Notes under the pieces: generated by a model | Database searches by the model: none | What the model was told of the DNA's origin: nothing | Seen by the model: the letters and a program-made list of their open reading frames with translations, nothing else | NCBI GenBank assembly: GCA_902774215.1 | Contig: CACYHU010000051.1 | Span: forward strand, 1 to 40,333 | Reading direction: 5' to 3' | DNA: 40,333 nt | Origin: an uncultured Chloroflexota bacterium | GTDB taxonomy: Bacteria; Chloroflexota; Anaerolineae; Anaerolineales; Anaerolineaceae | Shown: positions 1 through 8,275 of the stretch, in pieces | Position numbering within the stretch: position 1 is the stretch's first letter | How the letters are laid out: each line of letters starts with the position of its first letter | Made by a program: the position numbers and the translations under genes

Positions 1-144
1 ATCTGTGCCGGTGGTATTTGTTTTGCAGTTATGTCCATCCCAAATGGCAATATTCTGGTAAAATCTATTTTGGGAATGTGTACCGCATTGCTGTTTTATA
101 GCATTGCTATCATTCCGGAATTAAAGCTATTGAAAAAATTTTAG
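1..144 (+). CDS. C-terminal tail of a membrane protein (partial)
   Basis: An open frame runs in from the window edge and stops at TAG 142-144, giving 47 residues. The tail is hydrophobic, with a likely last membrane helix around LLFYSIAIIPELK and a short basic end (LLKKF). This resembles the end of a polytopic protein such as a polysaccharide flippase, but too little is visible to name a family. A small inverted repeat (CCGGTC 149-154 / GACCGG 163-168) follows without a T-run, so the next gene could be co-transcribed. Confidence 0.5.
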   Translation: MCAGGICFAVMSIPNGNILVKSILGMCTALLFYSIAIIPELKLLKKF

Positions 145-183
145 AAAACCGGTCTGTTTTCTGACCGGATAATGAGGATAAAT

Positions 184-1410
184 ATGAATCAACAACCGCC
201 AAATGGAAATTCCAGCGTTCCTTATCCGCCTAATAACCAGCAGCCCGTAAATCAATCCCAACCGATGGGAACACAGCCTTACGGACAGCAGTGGAACGCC
301 GCTCCTAACTTTACTGCACCTCTTCCCGGCAATCAGCCGATGCCTCCGGCTCAAAATAAAAACGCTAAGAAAAGTAAAAAGAGCGGCTCAAAGAAAAAAG
401 GCAATGGTTCCATAATCGGTTACATTTTTCTCGGAATCTTTTTGATGATCGCAATTGCTGTTGCAGGCGGATTTCTTGGATACAACACAGCGATCAATGC
501 TCGTAAGGCAGAATATACCCGGCGTTCCATGATGGCAGCAGCAGAACAATATCAAATGGCGATTGCTGATATCGAACAGGGAAAATATCAAAATGCTAAA
601 ACACGTCTGGATTATGTTATCGAGGTCGATCCGGAATATCCGGGAGCAATGATGACCTACCAGCAGGTAATTCTTGCCCTGTTCCCGACAGCTTCGCCCA
701 CACCGCTGATCACCGCCACACCGGCACCGACTGCAACAATCGATACACGCGGTGAAGAAGAAATGTTTCAGGCAATTCAAATGGCAATTTATAACCAGAA
801 CTGGGAAAACGCGATCAATATGATCGTCGCTCTCCGCGACCGCAACATTAATTTCAGAGGGCTTGAAGTGGATGGCCTGTATTACATCGCTTTGCGGAAT
901 TATGGTATTCAGCAAATTAATGCCGGTTATCTTGAAAACGGTGTTTATAACATTACTCTGGCTGAAGCGTTAGGACCTATTGACAACCAGGCAAACAGCA
1001 TGCGCGATGCAGCCCGTTCCTACCTGGCCGGTGCCGGTTTCTGGGAAATCAACTGGAACAAGGCTCTTGAATATTATTCCAACGCAGCACAGGTCATGCC
1101 AAACCTCATGGACCGCGCCACCGGGCTGACCGCAAACCAGCGTTTTGCAGAAGCATCTTTCCGGGTCGGGGATGAATATGTCGCAAGAGAAGATTACTGC
1201 GGAGCGATCCCGTTTTATGAGCAGGGTATGCCGATTGCTGGGACAGAATCGATGCAGATGACCGCAACAGCCGTCTATTTTGAATGCTATCCGCCTACGG
1301 AAGAGCCGGTATATACCGATAATCCGGTTATCACTGACGGCTCAGAAAACTCAGTAATATCTGACGATGGAATTATCCCATATGAAGAACTTCCCATGCC
1401 CGTGTATTAA
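184..1410 (+). CDS. Membrane-anchored TPR-like protein
   Basis: 408 residues from ATG 184, chosen because GAGGATAA sits just upstream; an in-frame ATG at 172 would place that motif inside the gene. Residues 1-58 are Pro/Gln/Asn-rich and disordered. Residues 59-72 are Lys-rich, and one membrane helix spans about 76-100, so the tail probably stays in the cytoplasm and the rest is outside. Helical TPR-like segments (about 115-150 and beyond 190) flank a Thr/Pro linker (TASPTPLITATPAPTATIDT). The end is acidic and Pro-rich. This architecture is common in Anaerolineae but has no assigned function. It lies directly upstream of rpoC, which has its own promoter. Possibly an envelope scaffold; the specific role is unknown. 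Confidence 0.8.
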   Translation: MNQQPPNGNSSVPYPPNNQQPVNQSQPMGTQPYGQQWNAAPNFTAPLPGNQPMPPAQNKNAKKSKKSGSKKKGNGSIIGYIFLGIFLMIAIAVAGGFLGYNTAINARKAEYTRRSMMAAAEQYQMAIADIEQGKYQNAKTRLDYVIEVDPEYPGAMMTYQQVILALFPTASPTPLITATPAPTATIDTRGEEEMFQAIQMAIYNQNWENAINMIVALRDRNINFRGLEVDGLYYIALRNYGIQQINAGYLENGVYNITLAEALGPIDNQANSMRDAARSYLAGAGFWEINWNKALEYYSNAAQVMPNLMDRATGLTANQRFAEASFRVGDEYVAREDYCGAIPFYEQGMPIAGTESMQMTATAVYFECYPPTEEPVYTDNPVITDGSENSVISDDGIIPYEELPMPVY

Positions 1411-1448
1411 TTATTTTCACTACAAACCTTAACAATTTTGTCACCTTT

Positions 1449-1494
1449 TTGACGAATATGAGCGGCTTATGATATAATGATTAGTCGCTCATAT
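1449..1494 (+). promoter_or_regulatory. rpoC promoter with inverted-repeat operator
   Basis: TTGACG (1449-1454) and TATAAT (1473-1478) are separated by 18 nt. The predicted start near 1485 leaves a leader of about 119 nt before the AAGGAG at 1591. A perfect 9-bp inverted repeat, ATATGAGCG (1456-1464) / CGCTCATAT (1486-1494), straddles the -10 box. It extends to 12 positions per arm with one G-T wobble. The placement suggests a repressor operator or a DNA/RNA hairpin. No regulator is identifiable from sequence. Confidence 0.72.
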
Positions 1495-1603
1495 AATTTT
1501 TATATGGGAAAATTGTGCCTTAAACCGCTGAGCTATCAGCAGCTTGTTACAAAACACATAAATTAAGTGATGACATTCATCATATTATTGAAGGAGAAAA
1601 AAC

Positions 1604-4600
1604 GTGGAAACGAAAGGTTTGGTTGCGTTAGGAATCAGTCTTGCATCACCGGATACGATCCGCAGCTGGTCTCATGGCGAAGTATTGAAGCCTGAAACCA
1701 TCAACTACCGCCGCTTACGCCCTGAAAAAGACGGTCTCTTCTGTGAAGCGATCTTCGGGCCCACCCGGGACTGGCAGTGTTATTGCGGAAAGTACAAGAA
1801 CCCGCGTTACAAAGGGATCATCTGCGACAAATGCGGAGTGGAAGTAACAAAGGCTTCCGTCCGCCGCGAACGTCTCGGGCACATCGAACTTGCGACACCG
1901 ATTGCCCATATCTGGTACACCCGCAGGATCCCGTCATACCTTGGTCTGCTGCTGGATATTTCCCGCCGCAATCTGGATCGGGTGCTTTATTTTGCGCAGT
2001 ATATCGTTACTTATGTGGACGAAGAAGCCCGTCAAAAGGCACTGAGCAAGCTGGAAGATGACATCAGCGGAACAGAACGCGAACGTGCCCAGGAAGTCAA
2101 CATGAAGATCCTGAGTGTAAAGCGCGAACGCGACAACAAATTAAAAGCCCTGCAGGAAAAACGTGATCAGCTTCAGGCCAGCGGTGAAGAGGAAATCAGC
2201 AAACGTCTGGATCCTGTCATGCGCGAAGGCCAGCGGCTGGAACAGACGCTGCAGGATTCTGTAGGAAAGCCCGCAGCCGTGGATATGCACTTCAACGCAG
2301 CCGATATGACTGTTGTGAAAGCAGGTCAGACCATTTCCTTCGAACATATTTCTGCAGTTCAGGAAGCTGTCCGCGAAAAACTTGAATCTCTTGAAAAAGA
2401 GATCAAACTGCAGCAGCAGGCAGATATTGAAAAACTCGACATGGAAAAGATGAAGATCCGTGCCGAAGCAGAAGAACAGATGGAAGCTCTCCGCAGCCAG
2501 CATGCCGATCAGTCCAGCGAGACTCAGAGCCAGAATTCCAAGCTCCGCGAAGAGCTGGAAGACCTGCAGCCTTTCACCTTCCTGAGCGAAACATCCTATC
2601 GCGAACTGCGTTCCCGCTGGGGTCAGGTGTTCCGTGCTGACATGGGTGCAGAAGCTTTCTACGACATTCTGAAGCGTCTGGATCTGGACCAGCTTTCAAA
2701 GGATCTTTGGAATGAAGTCCGCACTACCAAATCAAAGCAGAAACGCAAGAAGGCCACATCCCGGCTGAAGGTTGTGGAATCTTTCCGTGCTTCCCACAAC
2801 CATCCGGAATGGATGATCATGACAGTCCTTCCTGTTATTCCTCCGGATCTGCGCCCGATGGTTCAGCTGGATGGCGGCCGTTTCGCCACATCCGATCTGA
2901 ATGATCTCTACCGCCGTGTCATCAACCGCAACAACCGTCTGAAGAGACTGCTGGAGCTGGGTGCACCGGATGTGATCGTGCGCAATGAAAAACGTATGCT
3001 TCAGGAAGCCGTTGACTCCCTGATCGACAATTCACAGCGCGGCAAGGCGCTTTCCCGCCGCGGACGCCGCGAGCTGAAATCTCTGAGCGATATGCTCAAA
3101 GGTAAGAAAGGGCGTTTCCGCCGCAACCTGCTGGGTAAACGTGTTGACTATTCCGGCCGTTCCGTTATCGTTGTCGGGCCAAAGCTCAAGCTGTACCAGT
3201 GCGGTCTGCCGAAGTCCATGGCGTTGGAACTCTATATGCCATTCGTCATTTCCCGTCTGTGCAAGCATGGCTACGCGACCAACGTAAAGGGTGCGCGCCG
3301 TTTGATCGAGCGCAACCGCACCGAAGTATGGGAAGTTCTTGAAGAAGTTATCGGTGAACGCCCTGTCATGCTGAACCGTGCGCCAACCCTGCACCGTCTG
3401 GGAATTCAGGCATTTGAACCGATCCTGATCGAAGGCTCTGCCATTCAGCTGCATCCGCTGGTTTGTACCGCTTTCAACGCGGACTTCGACGGAGACCAGA
3501 TGGCTGTCCATGTACCGCTTTCCGACAAGGCTGTCAATGAAGCACGCACGCTGATGCTGGCTTCCAAGAACCTGCTGAAGCCCGCTGACGGTGAACCTAT
3601 CATCAGTCCGTCCAAGGATATGGTTCTCGGTATTTATTACCTGACCATGGAACTGGGACAGGATCATCCGGGTGACGGCCGCGCTTTCTATGACTTCGAT
3701 GAGGTTAAGTATTGCTACGATGTCAATCAGGTTAACCTGCATACAAAAATCAAGTTTAAGGCTACGACTTACTATGATGAAGACGGTAAACGCATGGAAG
3801 AACCGGTGACCAAGATCATCGACACCACCGTTGGCCGTGTTATTTTCAACAACATTCTGCCGGAAAAAATGCTCTTCAAGAACATGACCTTCGGCAAGGG
3901 CGAGATCAAAGACCTGATCTCTGAAGTTTACGACGTCTGCGGTCAGGATGAGACGACTATTGTCGCCGACGCCATTAAGGATATCGGTTTTGAATTTTCC
4001 ATGCGCTCGGGTCTGACCATGGCAGTTTCCGATATTACTGTTCCACCGGAAAGAAATCAGCTCCAACATCAGGCTGACGAAGAAGTTGAAAAGATCAACA
4101 AGCAGTACCGCAAGGGTCTGCTCACCGCAGCCGAACGTGACGACCGCATCGTTGCCGTTTGGCAGGAGACCACGAACCTGGTATCCAAGGCTGTCCGTAA
4201 CTTCATGGATCCGGAAGGTGATATGGCCATCATGGCTAACTCTGGGGCTACCAAAGGCGGTTTCGGTCCTATCGGTCAGCTGGCTGGTATGCGCGGTTTG
4301 ATGGCTGACCCGTCCGGTCGTATCATCACCCTGCCGATCAAATCTAACTTCCGTGAAGGTCTGGATGCGCTGGAATACTTCATCTCCACACATGGAGCCC
4401 GAAAGGGTCTGGCAGATACCGCTCTGCGTACCGCGGACGCCGGTTATCTGACCCGCCGTCTGGTGGATATTGCTCAGGACCTCATCATCAATGATGAAGA
4501 CTGCGGCACCGATGAAGGCATCTATATCCGCCGCTCCGACGATGTTGCGAAACAGTCTTATGCGGAACGTATCTACGGCCGCGTAACTGCAGAACGTGTT

Positions 4601-5836
4601 GTCGACCTTTCCACCGGTGAGATCCTGCTCGAAAAGGGTGACCTGATCGATCACGAAGCTGCCCGCAAGATCCAGGCTGCGAATGTTCAGGAAATGAAAG
4701 TCCGCTCCCCGATGACCTGCCAGCTCAAGCACGGCATTTGTGCGAAATGTTATGGTATGGATCTCGGCCGCGGCAAACTGGCTGAACTCGGCGCCGCTGT
4801 CGGCACCGTCGCCGCCCAGTCCATCGGTGAACCGGGTACCCAGCTGACGCTGCGTACTTTCCACTCCGGCGGTGTTGCTCAGGGTGGTGATATTACTTCC
4901 GGTCTTCCCCGCGTGGAAGAACTGTTCGAAGCACGCCGCACCCCGAAGGGTGAAGCGATCATAGCTCAGATCTCCGGTAAGGCTTTCATCATGCAGAATG
5001 ATAAGTATGATGATGTCCGTATCGTCCGCATTGAAAACAGTGAGCTGGTTTCTGACACATACACCATCGAAGACGGCTGGGAAATTGCTGTGGAAGATGA
5101 AATGCACGTTGAACTCGGCGACACCATCGCGTCCCAGGGTGAAACCACTGTTGGCGCGGCTCACGCCGGCCAGGTTCGTGTGGAAGACAATAAAGTCATT
5201 GTGACATATGAAAACCACATGTCAGAGGAATACAACATTCCTACCAATGCTCGTCTGCTGGTGAAAGACGGAGAGATCGTTTCCGCCGGTACCCCGCTGA
5301 CTGAAGGTTCACTGAACCCGCACATGATCCTGAAACTGAACGGACGCGATGCCTGCCAGATGTATATGCTGAAGGAGATCCAGGACGTTTACCGCACACA
5401 GGGTCAGAACATCAACGATAAGCACTTTGAAGTGATCATCCGCAAGATGCTCGGAAAAGTCCAGATCACCAGTTCCGGTGACTCCCCGTACCTGCCGATG
5501 GATGTCGTCGATTACCTGACACTGAAGGACATCAACCGCCGTCTCGAAGAAGAAGGCAAGACTCCCGCGAAGTACGTCGAGATCCTGCTCGGCGTCACCA
5601 AGGCGTCCCTCTCTACAGACTCCTGGCTGTCTGCATCCTCCTTCCAGCACACCATCAAGGTACTGGCCAGCGCTGCCATCGGCGGCTTGAAGGACCCGCT
5701 CTACGGACTGAAAGAAAACGTCATCATCGGTAAGCTGATCCCTGCCGGTACCGGTTTTGTCCCCGGACGCTTTATCCAGGGCGATGAGATCGTTGACGGC
5801 CAGCAGGCAGTAATCTCCAATCTGCCGACCGAATAA
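1604..5836 (+). CDS. rpoC: DNA-directed RNA polymerase subunit beta'
   Basis: 1410 residues, GTG start at 1604 preceded by AAGGAG (1591-1596). It forms half of the RNA polymerase active centre. The N-terminal zinc ribbon has C59, C61, C74 and C77. The catalytic NADFDGD motif carries D627, D629 and D631, the Mg2+ ligands. The second zinc site is C967, C1039, C1046 and C1049, followed by the conserved bridge/trigger segment ([18 protein letters not shown]). Relative to E. coli beta', about 180 residues of charged, mostly coiled-coil sequence are inserted at roughly 138-320, between the N-terminal domain and the MGAEA region; insertions here are known in several phyla. The usual upstream partner rpoB is absent; a TPR protein precedes it instead. 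A strong terminator follows, so it appears to be a single-gene transcription unit. Confidence 0.98.
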   Translation: METKGLVALGISLASPDTIRSWSHGEVLKPETINYRRLRPEKDGLFCEAIFGPTRDWQCYCGKYKNPRYKGIICDKCGVEVTKASVRRERLGHIELATPIAHIWYTRRIPSYLGLLLDISRRNLDRVLYFAQYIVTYVDEEARQKALSKLEDDISGTERERAQEVNMKILSVKRERDNKLKALQEKRDQLQASGEEEISKRLDPVMREGQRLEQTLQDSVGKPAAVDMHFNAADMTVVKAGQTISFEHISAVQEAVREKLESLEKEIKLQQQADIEKLDMEKMKIRAEAEEQMEALRSQHADQSSETQSQNSKLREELEDLQPFTFLSETSYRELRSRWGQVFRADMGAEAFYDILKRLDLDQLSKDLWNEVRTTKSKQKRKKATSRLKVVESFRASHNHPEWMIMTVLPVIPPDLRPMVQLDGGRFATSDLNDLYRRVINRNNRLKRLLELGAPDVIVRNEKRMLQEAVDSLIDNSQRGKALSRRGRRELKSLSDMLKGKKGRFRRNLLGKRVDYSGRSVIVVGPKLKLYQCGLPKSMALELYMPFVISRLCKHGYATNVKGARRLIERNRTEVWEVLEEVIGERPVMLNRAPTLHRLGIQAFEPILIEGSAIQLHPLVCTAFNADFDGDQMAVHVPLSDKAVNEARTLMLASKNLLKPADGEPIISPSKDMVLGIYYLTMELGQDHPGDGRAFYDFDEVKYCYDVNQVNLHTKIKFKATTYYDEDGKRMEEPVTKIIDTTVGRVIFNNILPEKMLFKNMTFGKGEIKDLISEVYDVCGQDETTIVADAIKDIGFEFSMRSGLTMAVSDITVPPERNQLQHQADEEVEKINKQYRKGLLTAAERDDRIVAVWQETTNLVSKAVRNFMDPEGDMAIMANSGATKGGFGPIGQLAGMRGLMADPSGRIITLPIKSNFREGLDALEYFISTHGARKGLADTALRTADAGYLTRRLVDIAQDLIINDEDCGTDEGIYIRRSDDVAKQSYAERIYGRVTAERVVDLSTGEILLEKGDLIDHEAARKIQAANVQEMKVRSPMTCQLKHGICAKCYGMDLGRGKLAELGAAVGTVAAQSIGEPGTQLTLRTFHSGGVAQGGDITSGLPRVEELFEARRTPKGEAIIAQISGKAFIMQNDKYDDVRIVRIENSELVSDTYTIEDGWEIAVEDEMHVELGDTIASQGETTVGAAHAGQVRVEDNKVIVTYENHMSEEYNIPTNARLLVKDGEIVSAGTPLTEGSLNPHMILKLNGRDACQMYMLKEIQDVYRTQGQNINDKHFEVIIRKMLGKVQITSSGDSPYLPMDVVDYLTLKDINRRLEEEGKTPAKYVEILLGVTKASLSTDSWLSASSFQHTIKVLASAAIGGLKDPLYGLKENVIIGKLIPAGTGFVPGRFIQGDEIVDGQQAVISNLPTE

Positions 5837-5857
5837 TCTAATTTTTTGAAAATTGTC

Positions 5858-5888
5858 AAAAGCCGGAGCCAAACCCTCCGGCTTTTTT
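5858..5888 (+). terminator. Rho-independent terminator of rpoC
   Basis: Perfect 11-bp stem AAAAGCCGGAG (5858-5868) / CTCCGGCTTTT (5876-5886), 7-nt loop, ending in a T-run 22 nt after the rpoC stop. Confidence 0.92.
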
Positions 5889-5935
5889 GTTCATAATCAA
5901 TTCGTAATCAATTATCATGAATTTTCACAAATTTC

Positions 5936-5963
5936 TTGACAGGAAAAACAAAGAGCATATAAT
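5936..5963 (+). promoter_or_regulatory. Promoter of tRNA-Leu
   Basis: TTGACA (5936-5941), 16-nt spacer, TATAAT (5958-5963). Both hexamers match the sigma-70 consensus. The predicted start near 5970 is about 9 nt before the tRNA. Confidence 0.85.
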
Positions 5964-5978
5964 CATTATTGTTGACAT

Positions 5979-6062
<84 letters not shown>

Positions 6063-6067
6063 CAAAC

Positions 6068-6094
6068 AAGACCCAATTGAGGGTCTTTTTTTTT
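6068..6094 (+). terminator. Terminator after tRNA-Leu
   Basis: Stem AAGACCC (6068-6074) / GGGTCTT (6081-6087) with a 6-nt loop and a run of nine Ts. It ends exactly where the next predicted promoter begins. Confidence 0.88.
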
Positions 6095-6122
6095 GCCACA
6101 ATCTGATATTTTCTGGTATAGT
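6093..6122 (+). promoter_or_regulatory. Predicted promoter of the FtsB-like gene (leaderless)
   Basis: TTGCCA (6093-6098) and TATAGT (6117-6122) with an 18-nt spacer. Counting from the -10 box, +1 falls at about 6129, the A of the ATG. There is no Shine-Dalgarno sequence before that ATG, consistent with a leaderless message. A TTG at 6093 is in frame but would start inside the terminator T-run. Confidence 0.5.
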
Positions 6123-6128
6123 TATAGT

Positions 6129-6503
6129 ATGGAAATTTTGAAGGCAATCAAACGGCATTTTTATCTGCTTATCCTGATACTGGTTGCCGTTTATCTGGTC
6201 ATCGATCTTAACACACGTCTCAGCACACTGAGCTTTCTGGAAAATCAGGAAGCAACGCTGCAGGCTGACGTCATCAATCTGCAGTCCACGCTTGACACTG
6301 TCAACGATAGAATTGACTATGCGAAATCCGATACGGCAGTAGAAGAATGGGCACGGCAGCAGGGGCTGATGCGTAAGGAAGATGACCATGTGATCATCCC
6401 GCTTCCGGGAGAATATGAAACGCCGACACCAACGCCTTACCCGGAAATCGCGGTCACACCCGCGCCGAACTGGACGATTTGGAAATCACTGATTTTTGAC
6501 TGA
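6129..6503 (+). CDS. FtsB/DivIC-like septum protein
   Basis: 124 residues from ATG 6129. A short basic cytoplasmic start (MEILKAIKRHF) is followed by one membrane helix at about 10-28 and a coiled coil at about 30-65 (ENQEATLQADVINLQSTLDTVNDRI). The DTAVEEWARQQGLMRKEDDHVIIPLP segment is characteristic of the FtsB/DivIC family, bitopic proteins that link FtsQ and FtsL at the division septum. The C-terminal tail is Thr/Pro-rich (ETPTPTPYPE) and longer than in proteobacterial FtsB. The assignment rests on topology and the WARxxLG-like segment, since sequence conservation in this family is low. It probably forms a unit with folD, 24 nt downstream. Confidence 0.72.
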   Translation: MEILKAIKRHFYLLILILVAVYLVIDLNTRLSTLSFLENQEATLQADVINLQSTLDTVNDRIDYAKSDTAVEEWARQQGLMRKEDDHVIIPLPGEYETPTPTPYPEIAVTPAPNWTIWKSLIFD

Positions 6504-6527
6504 TTTTTTATACATTGGAAAGAACAT

Positions 6528-7400
6528 ATGACAGCAGAGATCATAGACGGGAAAAAACTGGCTGAAAACATCAAGCAGGAGGTAAAAGCCGCCATCGAGG
6601 AAAGGGTACGGCAGCAGCTGCCCGTTCCCGGACTGGCGACTGTTCTGGTTGGAAATAATCCGGCATCAAGGACTTATGTAGCCTCGAAAATCAAGACCAC
6701 TGCCGATCTTGGCATCCACTCACTTTCTTATGAACTGGAAGAAAACTGTCCGCAGGATAAATTGGTAAGCCTGATCGAAGAATTAAATCAGAATCAGGAT
6801 ATACAGGGAATACTGGTTCAGCTCCCGCTTCCGGATCATCTTTCGGAAGACAGAGTAATGCACACGATTTCACCGAAAAAGGATGTAGACGGTCTCCATC
6901 CATATAATGCCGGACTTTTAACGCGTAAATACAGCGAACCGCTGTTTTATCCCTGTACACCATCCGGCATCATCCATATGATCCAAAGTGTCTGTCCGGA
7001 TATCAGCGGAATGGATGCGGCAGTTATCGGTCGTTCATCCATTGTGGGAATGCCGACAGCGATGATGCTGAGCCGCTGCAATACGACTCCCACCATCTGT
7101 CACAGCCAGACCCGTCATCTGGATGAGGTCTGCCGGGAATCCGATATCGTAGTCGCGGCAGCCGGTTCGCCGGGGCTTGTCAGAGGAGAATGGATAAAAC
7201 CGGGTGCCATCGTTATCGACGTTGGGATCAACCATATTCCGGATAAAACATCTCCCCGCGGTTACCGCCTGGTCGGCGATGTTGAATTTGATGAAGCAGT
7301 AAAACGGGCTGGAGCAATCTCACCGGTTCCCGGCGGTGTTGGACCGATGACCATCGCCATGCTGATGGCAAACACACTAAAAGCTATTGAATACCGATAG
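6528..7400 (+). CDS. folD: Bifunctional methylenetetrahydrofolate dehydrogenase/cyclohydrolase
   Basis: 290 residues, the usual FolD length. It interconverts 5,10-methylene-THF and 10-formyl-THF via methenyl-THF, using NADP+. Visible signatures are the catalytic region SRTYVASKIKTTADLGI, the substrate-site segment ILVQLPLPDHL, DVDGLHP, the dinucleotide-binding turn GRSSIVGMPTA, and the C-terminal PVPGGVGPMTIAMLM. All key blocks are intact. The start at ATG 6528 is preceded by GGAAAG. The role is one-carbon supply for purines, thymidylate and formyl-Met. The neighbouring division gene offers no metabolic hint. Confidence 0.97.
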   Translation: MTAEIIDGKKLAENIKQEVKAAIEERVRQQLPVPGLATVLVGNNPASRTYVASKIKTTADLGIHSLSYELEENCPQDKLVSLIEELNQNQDIQGILVQLPLPDHLSEDRVMHTISPKKDVDGLHPYNAGLLTRKYSEPLFYPCTPSGIIHMIQSVCPDISGMDAAVIGRSSIVGMPTAMMLSRCNTTPTICHSQTRHLDEVCRESDIVVAAAGSPGLVRGEWIKPGAIVIDVGINHIPDKTSPRGYRLVGDVEFDEAVKRAGAISPVPGGVGPMTIAMLMANTLKAIEYR

Positions 7401-7411
7401 AAATCGGATTC

Positions 7412-7455
7412 AAACCGGTGACTTCAATTATGATGCTTTCGGAAGGTACCGGTTT
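7412..7455. promoter_or_regulatory. Inverted repeat before the GntR gene (candidate operator)
   Basis: AAACCGGT (7412-7419) and ACCGGTTT (7448-7455) form perfect 8-bp inverted arms 28 nt apart. Each contains the 6-bp palindrome ACCGGT. The pair lies in the 88-nt gap between folD and the regulator gene, where autoregulation by GntR-type proteins is common. A weak -10-like TATGAT (7429-7434) lies between the arms. Confidence 0.4.
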
Positions 7456-7488
7456 CGGACATCTTTATGCAATCTGTTCGGAGGGAGA

Positions 7489-8229
7489 ATGCCTGACTAT
7501 ACCAATTCGACCGACAATTTGACGTTATTTCAAAAGCTGCATTTACAGCTTGCAGAGATCATTGAAAAGACGCCTGCGGGTGAAAAACTGAAATCAGAGC
7601 CGGAACTGGCAGCCTCCCTGGGCGTATCAAGAGCAACGCTGCGAGAAGCTATGCGCAGTTTTGAAAGTCAGGGACTCATCCGCCGCAGGCAGGGTGTCGG
7701 TACATTTGTGCTTGATCAGAAACAAAATATCGAATCAGGACTTGAGATCCTTGAAAGCATCGAGACCCAGGCAAACCGGTTGGGAATGGATGTAAAAATG
7801 GGGTATCTCGGCATCAGCAGGGAAAACGCCGGCGAAATTATCAACAAAAAGCTTGAAATCGATCCAAACGATGAGATCGTAAAGATTTCCCGTGTTATCT
7901 GGGTAGCCGATCATCCGGTCGCTTACCTGATAGACACCCTGCCGATCGATGTTCTGCCGGAGGAAGACCTGATCAACGGGTTCACCGGATCCGTTCTTGA
8001 CCTGCTCATCAAGCGGGAGACTTATCATCTTTCTCATTCGAAGACCTACATCAGTGCCTGTCCTGCCAGCAGCGATATCGCGAAAAAGATCCAGATGCAG
8101 CGCGGAGATGTCGTGCAGAAATTCGAGGCATATCTGTATGAGAACAGCGGAAGGATCCTCGATTACTCCGAAAGCTATTTTGCCCCGGGATTTTTCAAGT
8201 TCCACGTGATCAGGAAGATCGGTTATTAA
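7489..8229 (+). CDS. GntR-family regulator with UTRA ligand domain (HutC type)
   Basis: 246 residues from ATG 7489, preceded by GGAGG (7480-7484). The frame is open further upstream, but that part has no ribosome site. An N-terminal winged helix (about 10-75: LKSEPELAASLGVSRATLREAMRSFESQGLIRRRQGVGTF) matches GntR DNA-binding domains. The C-terminal half (about 90-246) has the UTRA features VKISRVIWVADHPVAYLIDTLP and YLYENSGRILDYSESYFAPGFFKFHVIR, which bind small effectors in HutC-like regulators. The ligand is unknown. Its targets could include itself (inverted repeat upstream) or the membrane protein 46 nt downstream. Confidence 0.88.
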   Translation: MPDYTNSTDNLTLFQKLHLQLAEIIEKTPAGEKLKSEPELAASLGVSRATLREAMRSFESQGLIRRRQGVGTFVLDQKQNIESGLEILESIETQANRLGMDVKMGYLGISRENAGEIINKKLEIDPNDEIVKISRVIWVADHPVAYLIDTLPIDVLPEEDLINGFTGSVLDLLIKRETYHLSHSKTYISACPASSDIAKKIQMQRGDVVQKFEAYLYENSGRILDYSESYFAPGFFKFHVIRKIGY

Positions 8230-8275
8230 GTATCATCCTGCAGGCTGCGGAGCGGGAAATACAGGATCTCCATCC

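Noticed and set aside
3032..5218. 728-codon open frame antisense to rpoC
   Set aside because: It lies wholly inside the rpoC coding region and follows from its codon bias; no ribosome site or recognisable domain.
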